Source of the DNA: DATAGF01 sp963835685
GTDB taxonomy: Bacteria > Actinomycetota > Thermoleophilia > Miltoncostaeales > Miltoncostaeaceae
Assembly (NCBI GenBank): GCA_963835685.1
Contig: CAWIGI010000016.1
Span: forward strand, 161,912-225,911
DNA length: 64,000 bases
Direction of reading: 5' to 3'
The translations under genes were made by a program, and so were the position numbers. Positions 6,758-15,473 of the stretch are shown here, one piece after another (position 1 is the first letter of the stretch; each line of letters starts with the position of its first letter). Under the pieces are notes generated by a model. That model ran no database searches. It saw only the letters and a program-made list of their open reading frames with translations, and was not told where the DNA came from.

Positions 6758-7925
6758 CCGCAGGGGGCGGCGCGCCTCGACGACCGGCAGGGCGAGGTCC
6801 GCCCCGGTCGAACAGGGTCCACGCGTGGTCGATCGGCGCGGCGGCCGCGGCGAAGAAGCGCCGGGCGAGGTCGCCCTGGCCGGCCTGCAGGCACTCGCCC
6901 AGGGCGACCGCCTGGGCCGCGGCCACCGTCATGCCCTGCCCGTAGGTCGGGTTGAAGGAGCAGAGCGCGTCGCCGCACACCAAGAGTCCCTCGGGAAAGC
7001 GGCGCAGGCGCTCGTAGCGGCGGCGCAGGCTGACGGGGAAGGCGTGAGTCGCGACCTCGTCGAGGGGCTCGGCCGCCCTGATCGCGTCCAGCACCTCGGG
7101 CGGGGCGACGGTCGCGGCGAATGCGGCGTGCCCGTCGGGGTCGCCGGGCGGGCGGTGCTCGGGCCCGTAGCCGCCGAGCGAGAGGATCCAGCGCTCGCCC
7201 TCCTGGGCGAACAGGAACATGACCCGGGGCCGATCGGGGACGGCGCCGACGAGCACCATCTTGTCGCCGCCGAGGGCGTCCTCCGGCAGGCGCAGGTGGC
7301 GGCTCGCGTAGGTCACGCCGACGGGCAGCCGCTCCTCGGGTGGCCGCGGGTAACCGAGGCCCTCGAGCCACGCGGGCACGCGGGCGTCGCGGCCCGTGGC
7401 GGCGACCACGAGGTCGGCCGGCACCATCTCCTCGGCGCTGCCGTCGGCGCGGCGCAGGATGCGCACGCCGGTGACGCGCCCGCCGTCGCGGCTGGCCGTC
7501 AGGCCCAGCACATCGCAGCGCGGGATCACCTCGAGGGCGGGCAGCGCGCGCACGCGGCGACGCACGTGTCCCTCGATGAACGGACGGCTGGCGAAGATCG
7601 AGCTCGCCCCCGTCGACGCGCGGGCAAGCTCGTGGCCGCCAACGATGAAGCGCATCTCCTCCAGCACCGCCCCGGTGGGTGCCCCGGCCTCGATCACCTC
7701 GGCGCTGAAGCCGGGAAGCAGCCGGTCGAGGTGGATCCGTCCCTGCGGGAGCAGGGCGTGGGCGTGGCGTCCCTGCGGCACCGCCCTCCGATCCTGCGGG
7801 CCCGCAGGCAGGTCGTCCCGATCCACCACCGTCACGCGCTCATACGCGTCCGAGAGCGACCGGGCCGCGAGCAGCCCCGCGACGCTGCCGCCGATCACCA
7901 CCGCGTGCTCTCCCATCCGTCCCAT
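6608..7925 (-). CDS. FAD-dependent oxidoreductase (geranylgeranyl reductase/halogenase-like), frameshifted
   Basis: ATG at 7925 follows AGGAGG at a spacing of about 8. The N-terminal Rossmann motif is HAVVIGGSVAGLLAARSL, then VTVVDRDDLPAG. The second nucleotide-binding motif is GLLVCGDALCSFNPTYGQGM, followed by TVAAAQAVALGECL. This is the PF01494/tryptophan-halogenase-like group of two-component or NAD(P)H-linked flavoproteins. Near 6805, after HAWTLFDRG, the frame shifts. The expected continuation ADLALPVVEARRPLRVRILN is found in the frame of the downstream hydrolase, so two bases appear to be missing there. The true C-terminus (LLRPAIARRVLRG) lies near 6608. Substrate unknown; an adjacent hydrolase suggests a joint catabolic or modifying step. 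Confidence 0.7.
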
Positions 7926-8015
7926 GTCCGCCGCCTCCTGATCCGGGGTCGCGACCGAGGATCGGGCGGCCGGCTGACGAGGCGCCAGGCGAGTTCCTGC
8001 CGAATCCCTGCCGAG

Positions 8016-10145
8016 TCAGCGCGGCGGAGGGCCGTAGAGCTCCCGCTGCCAGAGCCAGTCCACGACTCGCTCCACGCCTCGCGTGAGGTGGCCTCTGTAG
8101 GTGCTGAAGGGGAGCCCGAGCAGGTCGGCGGCGGCCTCCTGGGTGGGCGCCGGCCGGAGGTAGGTGCGGTCGAGGGCGCGCACGAGCTTCTCGTCGCGCG
8201 GGTCCGCGCGGAGGGCGGCGACCGCCTGCTCGAGCAGGTCGCGCAGGGCCTCCGGGGGCGGGCGGTCCCCGCATGCGTCGCGCACGACGCGCGCCCGCAG
8301 GAGCGGATTCGCCGCCAGGGCCTGCGGCCGGTGCAGGTCGCGCAGCCCCCGGCGGACGGCGTCGGCGAACTCCGGTTGCGACAGCGCGAGCTCGGGCGCG
8401 TCCGCCGGCGGCGCGGCGGGCGCCGGCGGCTCGGCTCCCAGCTCACGCTCGTTCATCCGCTCGAGCCAGGCCAGCGCGTCCTCCCGGCGCCAGTCGCGCG
8501 CGAAGACGCCGTGGCGCCGCCCGCCGACCTCGAAGTCGGCCGACGGCGCGCGCCCAAAGCCGATGTACGCCATCAGCGGCGCGAGCGCGTCGGGATCCGC
8601 GGAGGCGATGTAGTACCAGGACAGCCGGGGCCGCATCAGCCACTCCTGGGTGGAGCGCAGGGTCACGACGTTGAACGACCGCGACGGCGCCTGGTACGCG
8701 TCGCGGTCCATGTAGAAGCGGCCGCAGAGGACCTCGTCGCCGGGGCGCGGGGCGGCGTGCTGATGGGCGTGGGCCCAGGCCGCGGCCGCCCCGGGGTCCT
8801 GCGCGAGATCCTCCTCCGACGCCTCGTGCAGCGACACGTGGGCGAGGAAGCCGAGCGGCTCGGGCTCGCGCCCTCGGACGACGTCGAAGCCCCCGGGCTG
8901 GCGCCGGAGCCAGTGGGCCGCGATCGCCGCCGACTCGGCCCCCTCGTGGCGCTCGACCATGGCCAGCACGGCCTCGGCGTCGCCGGGCCGCAGCGCGTCG
9001 GCGTACACCTCACCCAGGCTCTCCCACTCCCAGAACGCCGGCGCGGCCGGGTTCCCGCGATGGAGGAACATCAGGTCCGCCAGCGCGCGCTGGTGCTCAC
9101 GGCCCTCGCAGGTGAGCAGCCGCTCGACGACGTCGCGGCGCACCAGGGCGTGGACGCGCGTGTACGCGGCGCGGTCGCGCCAGCGCAGGTCCGCGTCGAT
9201 GGCCTCGCGGGCGAGGTCGTGCAGCACGAGCCCTCGTGGGCTGCCCTCGACGAACGAGAGCCCGCGAAGCCAGGCGAACATCTCCTCGCCCTCGGAGTCG
9301 CCGATGGCCCCCCGGAGCAGGCCCTCGGTCGCGAAGCCGGCGTGCGCGGCGACCTCGAGCGCCAGCCGGTGCCGCGGGCTCGGCACCTCGGCGACGAAGC
9401 AGGTCACCAACCGCTCGACCACGTCGGGCACGGCATCGAGGTCGAGCGGCGCGCCGCCGCCCGCGTCCCCGCGCTGGGACAGCACGTCGAGCAGCAGGGA
9501 GAGCGCCAGCGGGTGGCCATGGGTGACCGCGATCGCCTCGTCGTGGAGGTCGTCGGCGACGCCCGCCGCGCTCATGAAGGCGCGCGCGTCGTCCGGGCCG
9601 AGGTTGCGCAGCGAGACCACCCGCAGGAGGTCGCGCCAGCCGGGATCGCGCCGCCACTCCTCCCCGGGCCGCGTCCGGCCGGCGATCACGGTGATCGCGC
9701 CGGCGGGCAGCGCGGGGATGAAGTCCTCGCGCAGCCACTCCTCCAGGCCGCGCGCCCGCTCGAACGTGTCGAGCAGCAGCAGGGGCCGTGCCCTGGCGGC
9801 CAGCGCGTCCGCCGGCGGGCCCTGCCCGGGCCCGAGGACCTTGTCCAGCTCGGCGACGAACGCCGGGGGCACCGGGTCGACGGCGCGCAGATCGAGCCGC
9901 ACCGGCTCGAGCCCCGCGTCGGCCGCGGCCTCCGCCATGGCTCCGAGCAGCGCCGTCTTGCCCACGCCGCCGGGACCATGGACCCAGAGCACGCTGAAGG
10001 ACTCCGGGGCGTCGAGCGCCGAGCGGAACAGCTCGAGCTCGGCCGCCCGCCCGACGAACGCGCGCCGTCGCGCTCCGCGCAGGCGATCGGCCACCGTCGC
10101 CGCCGGCGGCGGTCCGGACCGGCTCCGCGCGGTGATCTCGCCCAC
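8016..10145 (-). CDS. STAND-type AAA ATPase regulator
   Basis: 709 residues from GTG 10145, chosen because GAGGAGG lies just upstream. A leader AFVGRAAELELFRSAL precedes Walker A GPGGVGKT (residues 57-64). Walker B is in RPLLLLDTFERA, and sensor-like VIAGRTRPGEEW is followed by a winged-helix/NB-ARC-like region (HGHPLALSLLLDVL). The middle is a helical region. The C-terminal QEAAADLLGLPFSTYRGHL with TRGVERVVDWLW looks like an HTH/sigma-4-like DNA- or partner-binding segment. Such proteins act as ATP-switch transcriptional regulators; the target is not evident. The flavin oxidoreductase gene starts 90 bases downstream on the same strand, so they may be cotranscribed. Confidence 0.75.
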   Translation of the reverse strand: MGEITARSRSGPPPAATVADRLRGARRRAFVGRAAELELFRSALDAPESFSVLWVHGPGGVGKTALLGAMAEAAADAGLEPVRLDLRAVDPVPPAFVAELDKVLGPGQGPPADALAARARPLLLLDTFERARGLEEWLREDFIPALPAGAITVIAGRTRPGEEWRRDPGWRDLLRVVSLRNLGPDDARAFMSAAGVADDLHDEAIAVTHGHPLALSLLLDVLSQRGDAGGGAPLDLDAVPDVVERLVTCFVAEVPSPRHRLALEVAAHAGFATEGLLRGAIGDSEGEEMFAWLRGLSFVEGSPRGLVLHDLAREAIDADLRWRDRAAYTRVHALVRRDVVERLLTCEGREHQRALADLMFLHRGNPAAPAFWEWESLGEVYADALRPGDAEAVLAMVERHEGAESAAIAAHWLRRQPGGFDVVRGREPEPLGFLAHVSLHEASEEDLAQDPGAAAAWAHAHQHAAPRPGDEVLCGRFYMDRDAYQAPSRSFNVVTLRSTQEWLMRPRLSWYYIASADPDALAPLMAYIGFGRAPSADFEVGGRRHGVFARDWRREDALAWLERMNERELGAEPPAPAAPPADAPELALSQPEFADAVRRGLRDLHRPQALAANPLLRARVVRDACGDRPPPEALRDLLEQAVAALRADPRDEKLVRALDRTYLRPAPTQEAAADLLGLPFSTYRGHLTRGVERVVDWLWQRELYGPPPR

Positions 10146-10212
10146 GACCGCCCCCTCCTCGGCCGAGCGTAGCCACCCGTCCGCGGGTGCGCCAGGCCGG
10201 AGCGGACGAGCG

Positions 10213-10404
10213 TCAGGCGGCGACGACCTCGCCGACGCCCAGGCAGGGCACGCAGGCGCTCGCGACGAGGACGGCACCCTCGCCGTTGGCGGCCTGCTCG
10301 CGGGTCCAGATGCGCCGCTGGCCCCAGCAGGTGGGACAGGGCGCCCAGAGAACGGCCCGGTCGTCGGTCGCGGTGGTCCGTGTGGTGGTGGCGTTGGGGG
10401 TCAC
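10213..10404 (-). CDS. Small zinc-ribbon protein
   Basis: About 63 residues from the GTG at 10404 (frame open to 10440, so the start is uncertain; no ribosome site is seen). The hallmark is two CxxC knuckles: WAPCPTCWGQRRIW and, 23 residues later, ASACVPCLGVGEVVA. This is a rubredoxin/DnaJ-like zinc ribbon as found in many tiny actinobacterial proteins. No enzymatic motif is present. It lies 67 bases upstream of the STAND ATPase gene on the same strand and could be the first gene of that transcript. Function unknown. Confidence 0.6.
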   Translation of the reverse strand: MTPNATTTRTTATDDRAVLWAPCPTCWGQRRIWTREQAANGEGAVLVASACVPCLGVGEVVAA

Positions 10405-10573
10405 GACAACTGATACGGAGGCGGGCGGGCCCCAGACCAACCCCCCGCTCGTGTGAGGATCGCCCCCGGACGTGTTCTAAACCTCGCCCGTTCCCGGGGA
10501 CCGCCCGCGGGGACGCCCGGGCGGTGCGCGGGTACCTCCACGCCAGAACCCGCGAGCGATGGAGGTGAGGCCC

Positions 10574-11581
10574 ATGACCGCGATCAGAGAGGCGATCGTC
10601 GTCGACGTTCCGGTCCCGGTCGCGTACGGCCAGTGGACCCGTTTCGAGGAGTTCCCCCGGTTCATGGAGGGGGTGACGGAGGTTCGGCAGCTCGACGACA
10701 AGAACCTCCACTGGGAGGCGGACGTCGCCGGGCGGCACGCCGCCTGGGACGCCGAGATCATCGACCAGGAGCCGGACACGCGGATCGCCTGGCGCTCGAC
10801 CGGCGGGACCCAGAACGACGGAGAGGTGCGCTTCGAGCCGGTCGACGAGGCGAGCACGCGCATCTCCGTGATCATGGTCCACGAGGACGAGGGCATCGCC
10901 GAGAAGGCCGCGGGCTCCCTGGGCCTGGCCGAGCGCAGGGTTCGGGGCGATCTGGAGCGCTTCAAGGAGCTGGTCGAGTCCGGCAACGGCGACCCGAGCG
11001 GCGGCTGGCGTGGCGAGATCCACGGCGGCGAGGTCCGCAACGGCGACCCCGACCGCACGGGGCCCGAGTTGAGCGACGACGAGCCCGCCGGCTTGGGGCC
11101 GGAGGGCTACTCCGAGGCGACCCGGCTCCCGTCCCTCGGGCGCCTGCGCGGCATGGACGCCCGCACGACCGACGGCGAGAAGATCGGGACCGTCAAGGAC
11201 GTCTACCTGGACGCCGAGGCGCGGTACGCGCGCTACCTCGCGGTCAAGACGGGGTGGTTCGGCGGGACCCACGTCGTGCCGATCGACGACGTGACGTACG
11301 TCAACGGCGAGGACGACTCGTACGTCGTGGTGCCCTACGCGGCGGACCAGATCAAGAACGCGCCGACCTTCGGGGACGACGACGAGCTCACCCCGGAGCG
11401 CGAGCGGGCGATCTACGACCACTACCAGCGGGTCGGCTACTGGGAGGACACCCGCGACATCGTCCGGGCGCGCCAGACCGAGCCCGCGCCCACGCCGCAG
11501 ATCGCCGAGGCCGAGGTGGCCGACGCGATCCGGCGGGGCGACGACCCGCGGCGGGTGCGCGTGAAGCGCTGGGGGGCCTGA
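10574..11581 (+). CDS. SRPBCC (cyclase/dehydrase-like) - PRC-barrel fusion protein
   Basis: 335 residues. The ATG at 10574 is chosen because GGAGGTGAGG precedes it. Residues 1-145 form an SRPBCC helix-grip domain (MTAIREAIVVDVPVPVAYG, then QWTRFEEFPRFMEGV, AAWDAEIIDQEPDTRIAWRS and GSLGLAERRVRGDLERFKEL), the coenzyme Q-binding/START-like fold. After an acidic linker, residues ~195-265 form a PRC-barrel (MDARTTDGEKIGTVKDVYLD, RYLAVKTGWFGGTHVVPIDD, YVVVPYAADQIKNAP). The C-terminal DELTPERERAIYDHYQRVGY is the tail usual after stand-alone PRC-barrel stress proteins. Both modules occur separately near general stress genes in actinobacteria. The fusion suggests a stress-linked scaffold or lipid-binding role. 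No partner operon is seen. Confidence 0.8.
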   Translation: MTAIREAIVVDVPVPVAYGQWTRFEEFPRFMEGVTEVRQLDDKNLHWEADVAGRHAAWDAEIIDQEPDTRIAWRSTGGTQNDGEVRFEPVDEASTRISVIMVHEDEGIAEKAAGSLGLAERRVRGDLERFKELVESGNGDPSGGWRGEIHGGEVRNGDPDRTGPELSDDEPAGLGPEGYSEATRLPSLGRLRGMDARTTDGEKIGTVKDVYLDAEARYARYLAVKTGWFGGTHVVPIDDVTYVNGEDDSYVVVPYAADQIKNAPTFGDDDELTPERERAIYDHYQRVGYWEDTRDIVRARQTEPAPTPQIAEAEVADAIRRGDDPRRVRVKRWGA

Positions 11582-11627
11582 CTCCACCGCTTCATCGCCG
11601 GCGGCGGCGGTGCGACACTGCGGCGCC

Positions 11628-12532
11628 ATGCGCCGCCGCCGGACGCTCTGGTCTCGATCGCCGCCGTCCTGCTCGCCGCGCGCCGCCGCTGCATGCGGCG
11701 GCGGCGCCGAGCGCGTCCGCGCCCGCGGTGGACGAGCGGCGCCGATCACTTCGACGCCCGCCGCGCGTTCGCCGACCTGCGCGCCCAGGTGGCGCTCGGG
11801 CCCCGGCCCGCGGGGTCCGAGGCGTCCCGGCGGCTGGCCGATCGCCTGAGGGCGCGTCTGCCGGGCGGCCGCTTCGAGCCCGTCCCCGGCGGCCTGCGGA
11901 ACGTGGTCGGGACCCTGCCCGGCCGTGGGAGGCCGGTCCTGGTGGGGGCGCACTACGACACGAAGGACATCCCCGGGTTCGTCGGCGCCAACGACGGCGC
12001 CTCCGGGACGGCGACCGTGCTCGAGCTGGCCCGCGTCATGCGGTCGGGGCGGCGGGCGTGCGAGCGCGAGATCCGCTTCGTGATGTTCGACGGCGAGGAG
12101 AGCCCCCGCGGGGCCGCGCGGGCCGACTTCCTGACCGAGGGCCTGCGGGGCAGCCGGGCCTACGCCGCCGCCCACGCCGACGAGCTGGCGGCCGTCGTGG
12201 TCGTCAACTTCGTCGGCGACAGGGACCTCTCGATCCCCCGCGAGGCCGGCTCGGACGTGAGCCTGTGGCGGCTGCTGCGGGCGTCGGCGCGGCGGGTGGG
12301 GGCGGGCGAGGTCTTTCCGGCGTCGAGGCGAGGGCGCATCTACGACGACCACACGCCGTTCACCGAGCGCGGCGTGCCCGCCATCGACCTGATCGACTTC
12401 GACTACCCGCATTTCCACCGGCCGAGCGACACGCTCGACAAGGTGTCGGCGCGCAGCCTCGACCGCGTCGGCGAGAGCCTCGTCGAGATGCTCCGGACGC
12501 TCGCCCGGGCGACGTGCCGCGAGCCCGGCTAG
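11628..12532 (+). CDS. M28-family zinc peptidase / glutaminyl cyclase-like, N-terminus frameshifted
   Basis: The catalytic part (from about 11740) is intact. Zinc ligands are visible in LVGAHYDTKDIPGFVGANDG (His, Asp), VMFDGEESPRG (Glu-Glu), NFVGDRDLSIP (Asp) and DFDYPHFHRPSDTLDKVS (His). The compact size and these motifs fit aminopeptidase M28/glutaminyl-peptide cyclotransferase-like enzymes acting outside the membrane. The export signal is damaged. From ATG 11628 the readable pieces are MRRRRTL, then in another frame SIAAVLLAA, then in the first frame AAAACGGG, which together resemble a lipoprotein signal with a Cys. At least two indels between 11640 and 11740 are needed to reconnect them. 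Without repair the longest open frame starts at 11693. Confidence 0.75.
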
Positions 12533-12735
12533 CGGCGCGTAACGACGAACAGGACCCGCTTGGCCCGCGACGGCGGCTCGTTCAGGGCGTCCCGCCGGGG
12601 CCTGGCGGCCGTCACCGCCCCGACGCGCGGCAGACGCCGCCGGCGCCGGCGGACGCGGGCGCCGAGCCGCCCCCGGCGGGGCCGGAAGGCGTCGGCCGCC
12701 CCCGGTGCGGATGCGCTGTGAAAGATGTTGTACAT
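12529..12735 (-). CDS. Small very basic protein of unknown function
   Basis: 68 residues: MYNIFHSASAPGAADAF, then an Arg-rich body with a run of Arg residues. GGAGGG sits immediately upstream and doubles as the end of the preceding zinc-ribbon gene, whose TGA is one base before this ATG. The tight spacing and good ribosome site support translation even though composition is low-complexity. The stop overlaps the stop of the convergent peptidase gene. Nucleic-acid binding is conceivable from charge alone. No family recognised. Confidence 0.45.
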   Translation of the reverse strand: MYNIFHSASAPGAADAFRPRRGRLGARVRRRRRRLPRVGAVTAARPRRDALNEPPSRAKRVLFVVTRR

Positions 12736-12736
12736 G

Positions 12737-12952
12737 TCACCCTCCGACGCCGGCGGGGCGCGGTTCATTCCCTGACGCGCGCCGAAGCGGGGAGCGCCAG
12801 GCCCGCGTCGCACGGCGCACGAGCTCGACCCCCGGGCGCCCGCACCAGCAGACGTAGGCCACCTCGATGCCGGCGTCGCCGCTGGTCACGGCGAGGAGCT
12901 GGCGGGTGCCGAGCAGCACGCGGCCGCAGCTGGGGCAGTGGACGTCCATCAT
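12737..12952 (-). CDS. Small zinc-finger protein
   Basis: 71 residues beginning MMDVHCPSCGRVLLGTRQLL, with a second metal pair in AYVCWCGRPGVELVRR. The CxxC…CxC arrangement suggests one bound zinc. The ATG at 12952 is chosen for GGGAGGTG upstream; the frame is open beyond it. It is directly followed by the basic 68-residue ORF. It is divergent from the MocR regulator gene, with the ATTGG repeat array in between, so it may be controlled by it. Function unknown. Confidence 0.6.
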   Translation of the reverse strand: MMDVHCPSCGRVLLGTRQLLAVTSGDAGIEVAYVCWCGRPGVELVRRATRAWRSPLRRASGNEPRPAGVGG

Positions 12953-13017
12953 CGGGGCACCTCCCGGCTCGTGCGGATCGCATGGAGAACGCGTGGCCGC
13001 GTCCCCCGTGTGAGGAT

Positions 13018-13128
13018 CCAATCGGCGCAAGATTGGACTCGTATTGGCTCCTGTCTCGCGACATTGGACTGAGCAAATCCCATCCAGGCTTGCACTTCAA
13101 GAGCCAATTCGGCAAGATTGGTCCCAAT
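13018..13128. promoter_or_regulatory. Array of ATTGG repeats: probable MocR operator region
   Basis: ATTGGACT occurs at 13032-13039 and 13063-13070, ATTGGCTC at 13043-13050 and ATTGGTCC at 13117-13124. Inverted halves CCAATC (13018-13023) and CCAAT (13104-13108, 13124-13128) create two look-alike palindromes, CCAATC-N7-GATTGG and CCAAT-N7-GATTGG. MocR/GntR regulators bind such direct and inverted repeats and commonly control themselves. The last repeat touches the start codon. Confidence 0.55.
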
Positions 13129-14585
13129 GAAGGTCCAACCCGATCGCCTCGCCGCGCTGCTGGGGTCCTGGGCGGCCGGGACCGGCCCCCTCTACCAGCG
13201 CCTCGGGCGCGCGATCGCCGGGACGATCGACCGCGGAGAGCTCCCGCCGGGGACCATGCTCCCGACCGAGCGCGACCTCGCCGGGCGCCTCGCGGTCAGC
13301 CGGACCACGGTCGTGGGCGCGTACGGCGAGCTGAAGGACGAGGGCCGCCTGGAGAGCCGCCAGGGCCGCGGCACCTGGGTCGCCGGCCGGGCCGAGGCGC
13401 CCCCGCCCTCGGAGCGCCCGTTCTCGGCGGAGCTCTACAGCTCGCTCCTGGGGGGCCAGCCCGGGATCATCGAGCTGACCGCCGCCTGCCCGCCGCCGAC
13501 GTCCCTGGTGACGCGGGTCGTCGCCGGGATGGACGGGGCCGACCTCGTCCGGCGACGTCGCCGGCGCCGGGTACCTGCCGGCCGGCCTCCCGGAGCTGCG
13601 CGAGCGGGTCGCGGAGCGCATGTCGCTCGAGGGCCTCCCGACCCGCCCCGACGAGGTCCTGATCACCACGGGCGGCCACCAGGGCATCGGCCTGGCCGCG
13701 ACGCTGCTCGGCGAGGCGGGCCAGTCGGTGCTGGTCGAGGAGGCGACCTACCCCGGGGCGCTCGACGTCACCCGCGGCCTGGGCATGCGGCCGGTGGGCG
13801 TCGCGCTCGACGGGGAGGGCGTGGTCCCCGAGGCCCTCGAGGACCTGCTGGAGCGGGTGCGGCCGGGCTTCGTGTACCTGGTCCCCGCCCACCAGAACCC
13901 CACCGGCTCGGTCCTGTCGGCCGCGCGCAGCCGGAGCGTCGCCGAGCTGTCGGCCCGCTATCGGGTGCCGCTCGTGGAGGACCTCGCGCTCCGGAATCTC
14001 CTGCTGGAGGACGCGCCGCTGCCGGCGCCGATCGCGTCCCACGCGCCCGACGCCGGCTCGGTCGTCATCGGCTCGCTCAGCAAGGTCCTCTGGGGAGGGC
14101 TCCGCGTCGGCTGGATCAGGGCCGCCCGCCCGGTGATCGAGCGGCTGATGCGCCTGAAGATCGGCGCCGACATGGGCAGCCCGATCCCCTCGCAGAGCCT
14201 GGCGTGCGCGCTGCTGCCCCGCATCGCGGAGGCGATCGAGGAGCGGCGCGGGGCCCTCCTCGAGGGCTACGGGGCGCTGTCGGCCGCGATGGCCGAGCAC
14301 CTGCCCGACTGGACCTGGGACGTCCCGCGCGGGGGCTGCACGCTGTGGGTGAGGATCCCGGGCGGCGACGCCAGGGCGCTGGGGCAGGTGGCCCAGCGCT
14401 GCGGGGTCAACGTCGTGCCGGGCCAGGTGCTGTCGGCGGAGGGGCGCCACGGCGACCGCGTGAGGCTGCCGTTCGTGCACGAGCCGGACGTCATCGCCGA
14501 GGCGGTGCGCCGCCTGGCCGTCGCCTGGGAGGTCTACGCCGGCAGCGCCACGCGCCCCCAGGAGCCGGTGCGCCTCATCGTCTGA
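13127..14585 (+). CDS. MocR-type regulator: GntR DNA-binding domain + PLP aminotransferase fold, frameshifted
   Basis: Residues 20-85 are a GntR winged helix (GPLYQRLGRAIAGTIDRGEL, LPTERDLAGRLAVSRTTVV, LESRQGRGTWVAG). The rest is a class I/II aminotransferase fold: TTGGHQGIGLAATLL, VYLVPAHQNPTGSVLS (substrate/PLP Asn-Pro-Thr-Gly), the Lys motif VVIGSLSKVLWGGLRVGW, and GGCTLWVRI. MocR proteins use PLP or an aldimine as effector to control amino-acid, GABA or vitamin B6 genes. The frame breaks near 13550 (DLV, then GDVAGAGYLPAGLPELRERV in the next frame), so one base is probably missing. ATG 13127 (MKVQPDRLAAL) has no ribosome site. It converges on the PhzF gene. Confidence 0.75.
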
Positions 14586-14623
14586 CGGGTAGGGGAGATG
14601 GCAGCGGCGGGCGTCAACCTGCG

Positions 14624-14647
14624 CTGAGCGCCGGGCTCGGGGCTCAG
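14624..14647. terminator. Bidirectional hairpin between convergent genes
   Basis: CTGAGCGCCG (14624-14633) pairs with CGGGGCTCAG (14638-14647) around GGCT with one mismatch. It sits between the MocR and PhzF stop codons and includes the PhzF stop. There is no T-run on either side. Confidence 0.5.
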
Positions 14648-15468
14648 GTGCCCGTCGCGAGGCTCGCCGGACCGGCGGTCAGGCGCCCCTCCAGCACGGT
14701 GACCGCCCGTCCCCCTAACAGGACGCGGTCGCCGCGCGCCTCGGCGCGCACGATGCCGCCCCGGGCCGAGGCCTGGTGGCAGACCAGCCGGTCGCGCCCG
14801 AGCCGCTCGGCCCAGAAGGGCGCGAGCGCGCAGTGGGCCGACCCGGTCACCGGGTCCTCCGGGATCCCGAACGCGGGGGCGAAGTAGCGGGAGGTGAGGT
14901 CGGCGCCGTCACGGCCGCCGGCGGCCGTGACGATCACCCCGCGCGCCCGGAGGGCCGCGAGGCGGGCCATGTCCGGACGGGCCGCGGCGACCTCCTCGGG
15001 CGAGGCGACCTCGACGAGCCAATCGAAGCGGCTCCGGCCGGTCCATCGCGACGTCACCCCCAGCGCCTCGAGCAGGTCGGGCGGCGCGTCGGCCGGCTCC
15101 GGCGGGGTGGCGGGGAAGTCCATGACGATCAGGTCCTCCGCGCGTTCGGCCGAGAGGATGCCGCTGAGGGTGGCGAAGGCGATCGCGGCGTCCGGCGCGA
15201 CCCGCCCGCCCTCCCAGAGCGCGTGCGCGCTCGCCAGCGTGGCGTGGCCGCACAGCTCCACCTCGGCCACGGGCGTGAACCAGCGCAGCGCGTAGCCGGC
15301 GCCGTCGGGGTGCAGGAACGCCGTCTCCGACAGGTTCATCTCGGAGGCGACGGCCTGCATCCACGCCGGGTCGGCGGGGCCGTCGAGCAGGCAGACCGCC
15401 GCCGGGTTGCCCGCGAAGGCACGGTCGCTGAACGCGTCGACCTGGACGAGGGGGACGCCAGCGGGCAT
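14644..15468 (-). CDS. PhzF family epimerase/isomerase-like protein
   Basis: 274 residues, MPAGVPLVQVDAFSDRAFAG onwards. The PhzF fold shows the internal duplication of diaminopimelate-epimerase-like domains: NPAAVCLLDG, MNLSETAFLH (catalytic Glu in SET), FTPVAEVELCGHATLASAHA, then RYFAPAFGIPEDPVTGSAHC and LAPFWAERLG. True PhzF isomerises a phenazine precursor; most homologues are of unknown substrate, and no phenazine genes are nearby. It starts five bases after the XRE-cupin stop, so the two form an operon. Its company with azlCD suggests a role around amino-acid export or detoxification. Confidence 0.85.
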   Translation of the reverse strand: MPAGVPLVQVDAFSDRAFAGNPAAVCLLDGPADPAWMQAVASEMNLSETAFLHPDGAGYALRWFTPVAEVELCGHATLASAHALWEGGRVAPDAAIAFATLSGILSAERAEDLIVMDFPATPPEPADAPPDLLEALGVTSRWTGRSRFDWLVEVASPEEVAAARPDMARLAALRARGVIVTAAGGRDGADLTSRYFAPAFGIPEDPVTGSAHCALAPFWAERLGRDRLVCHQASARGGIVRAEARGDRVLLGGRAVTVLEGRLTAGPASLATGT

Positions 15469-15473
15469 CAGCA

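Noticed and set aside
6201..10172. About 1,300-codon + strand frame across the flavin oxidoreductase and STAND genes
   Set aside because: Antisense shadow of two genes with clear motifs; no recognisable protein.
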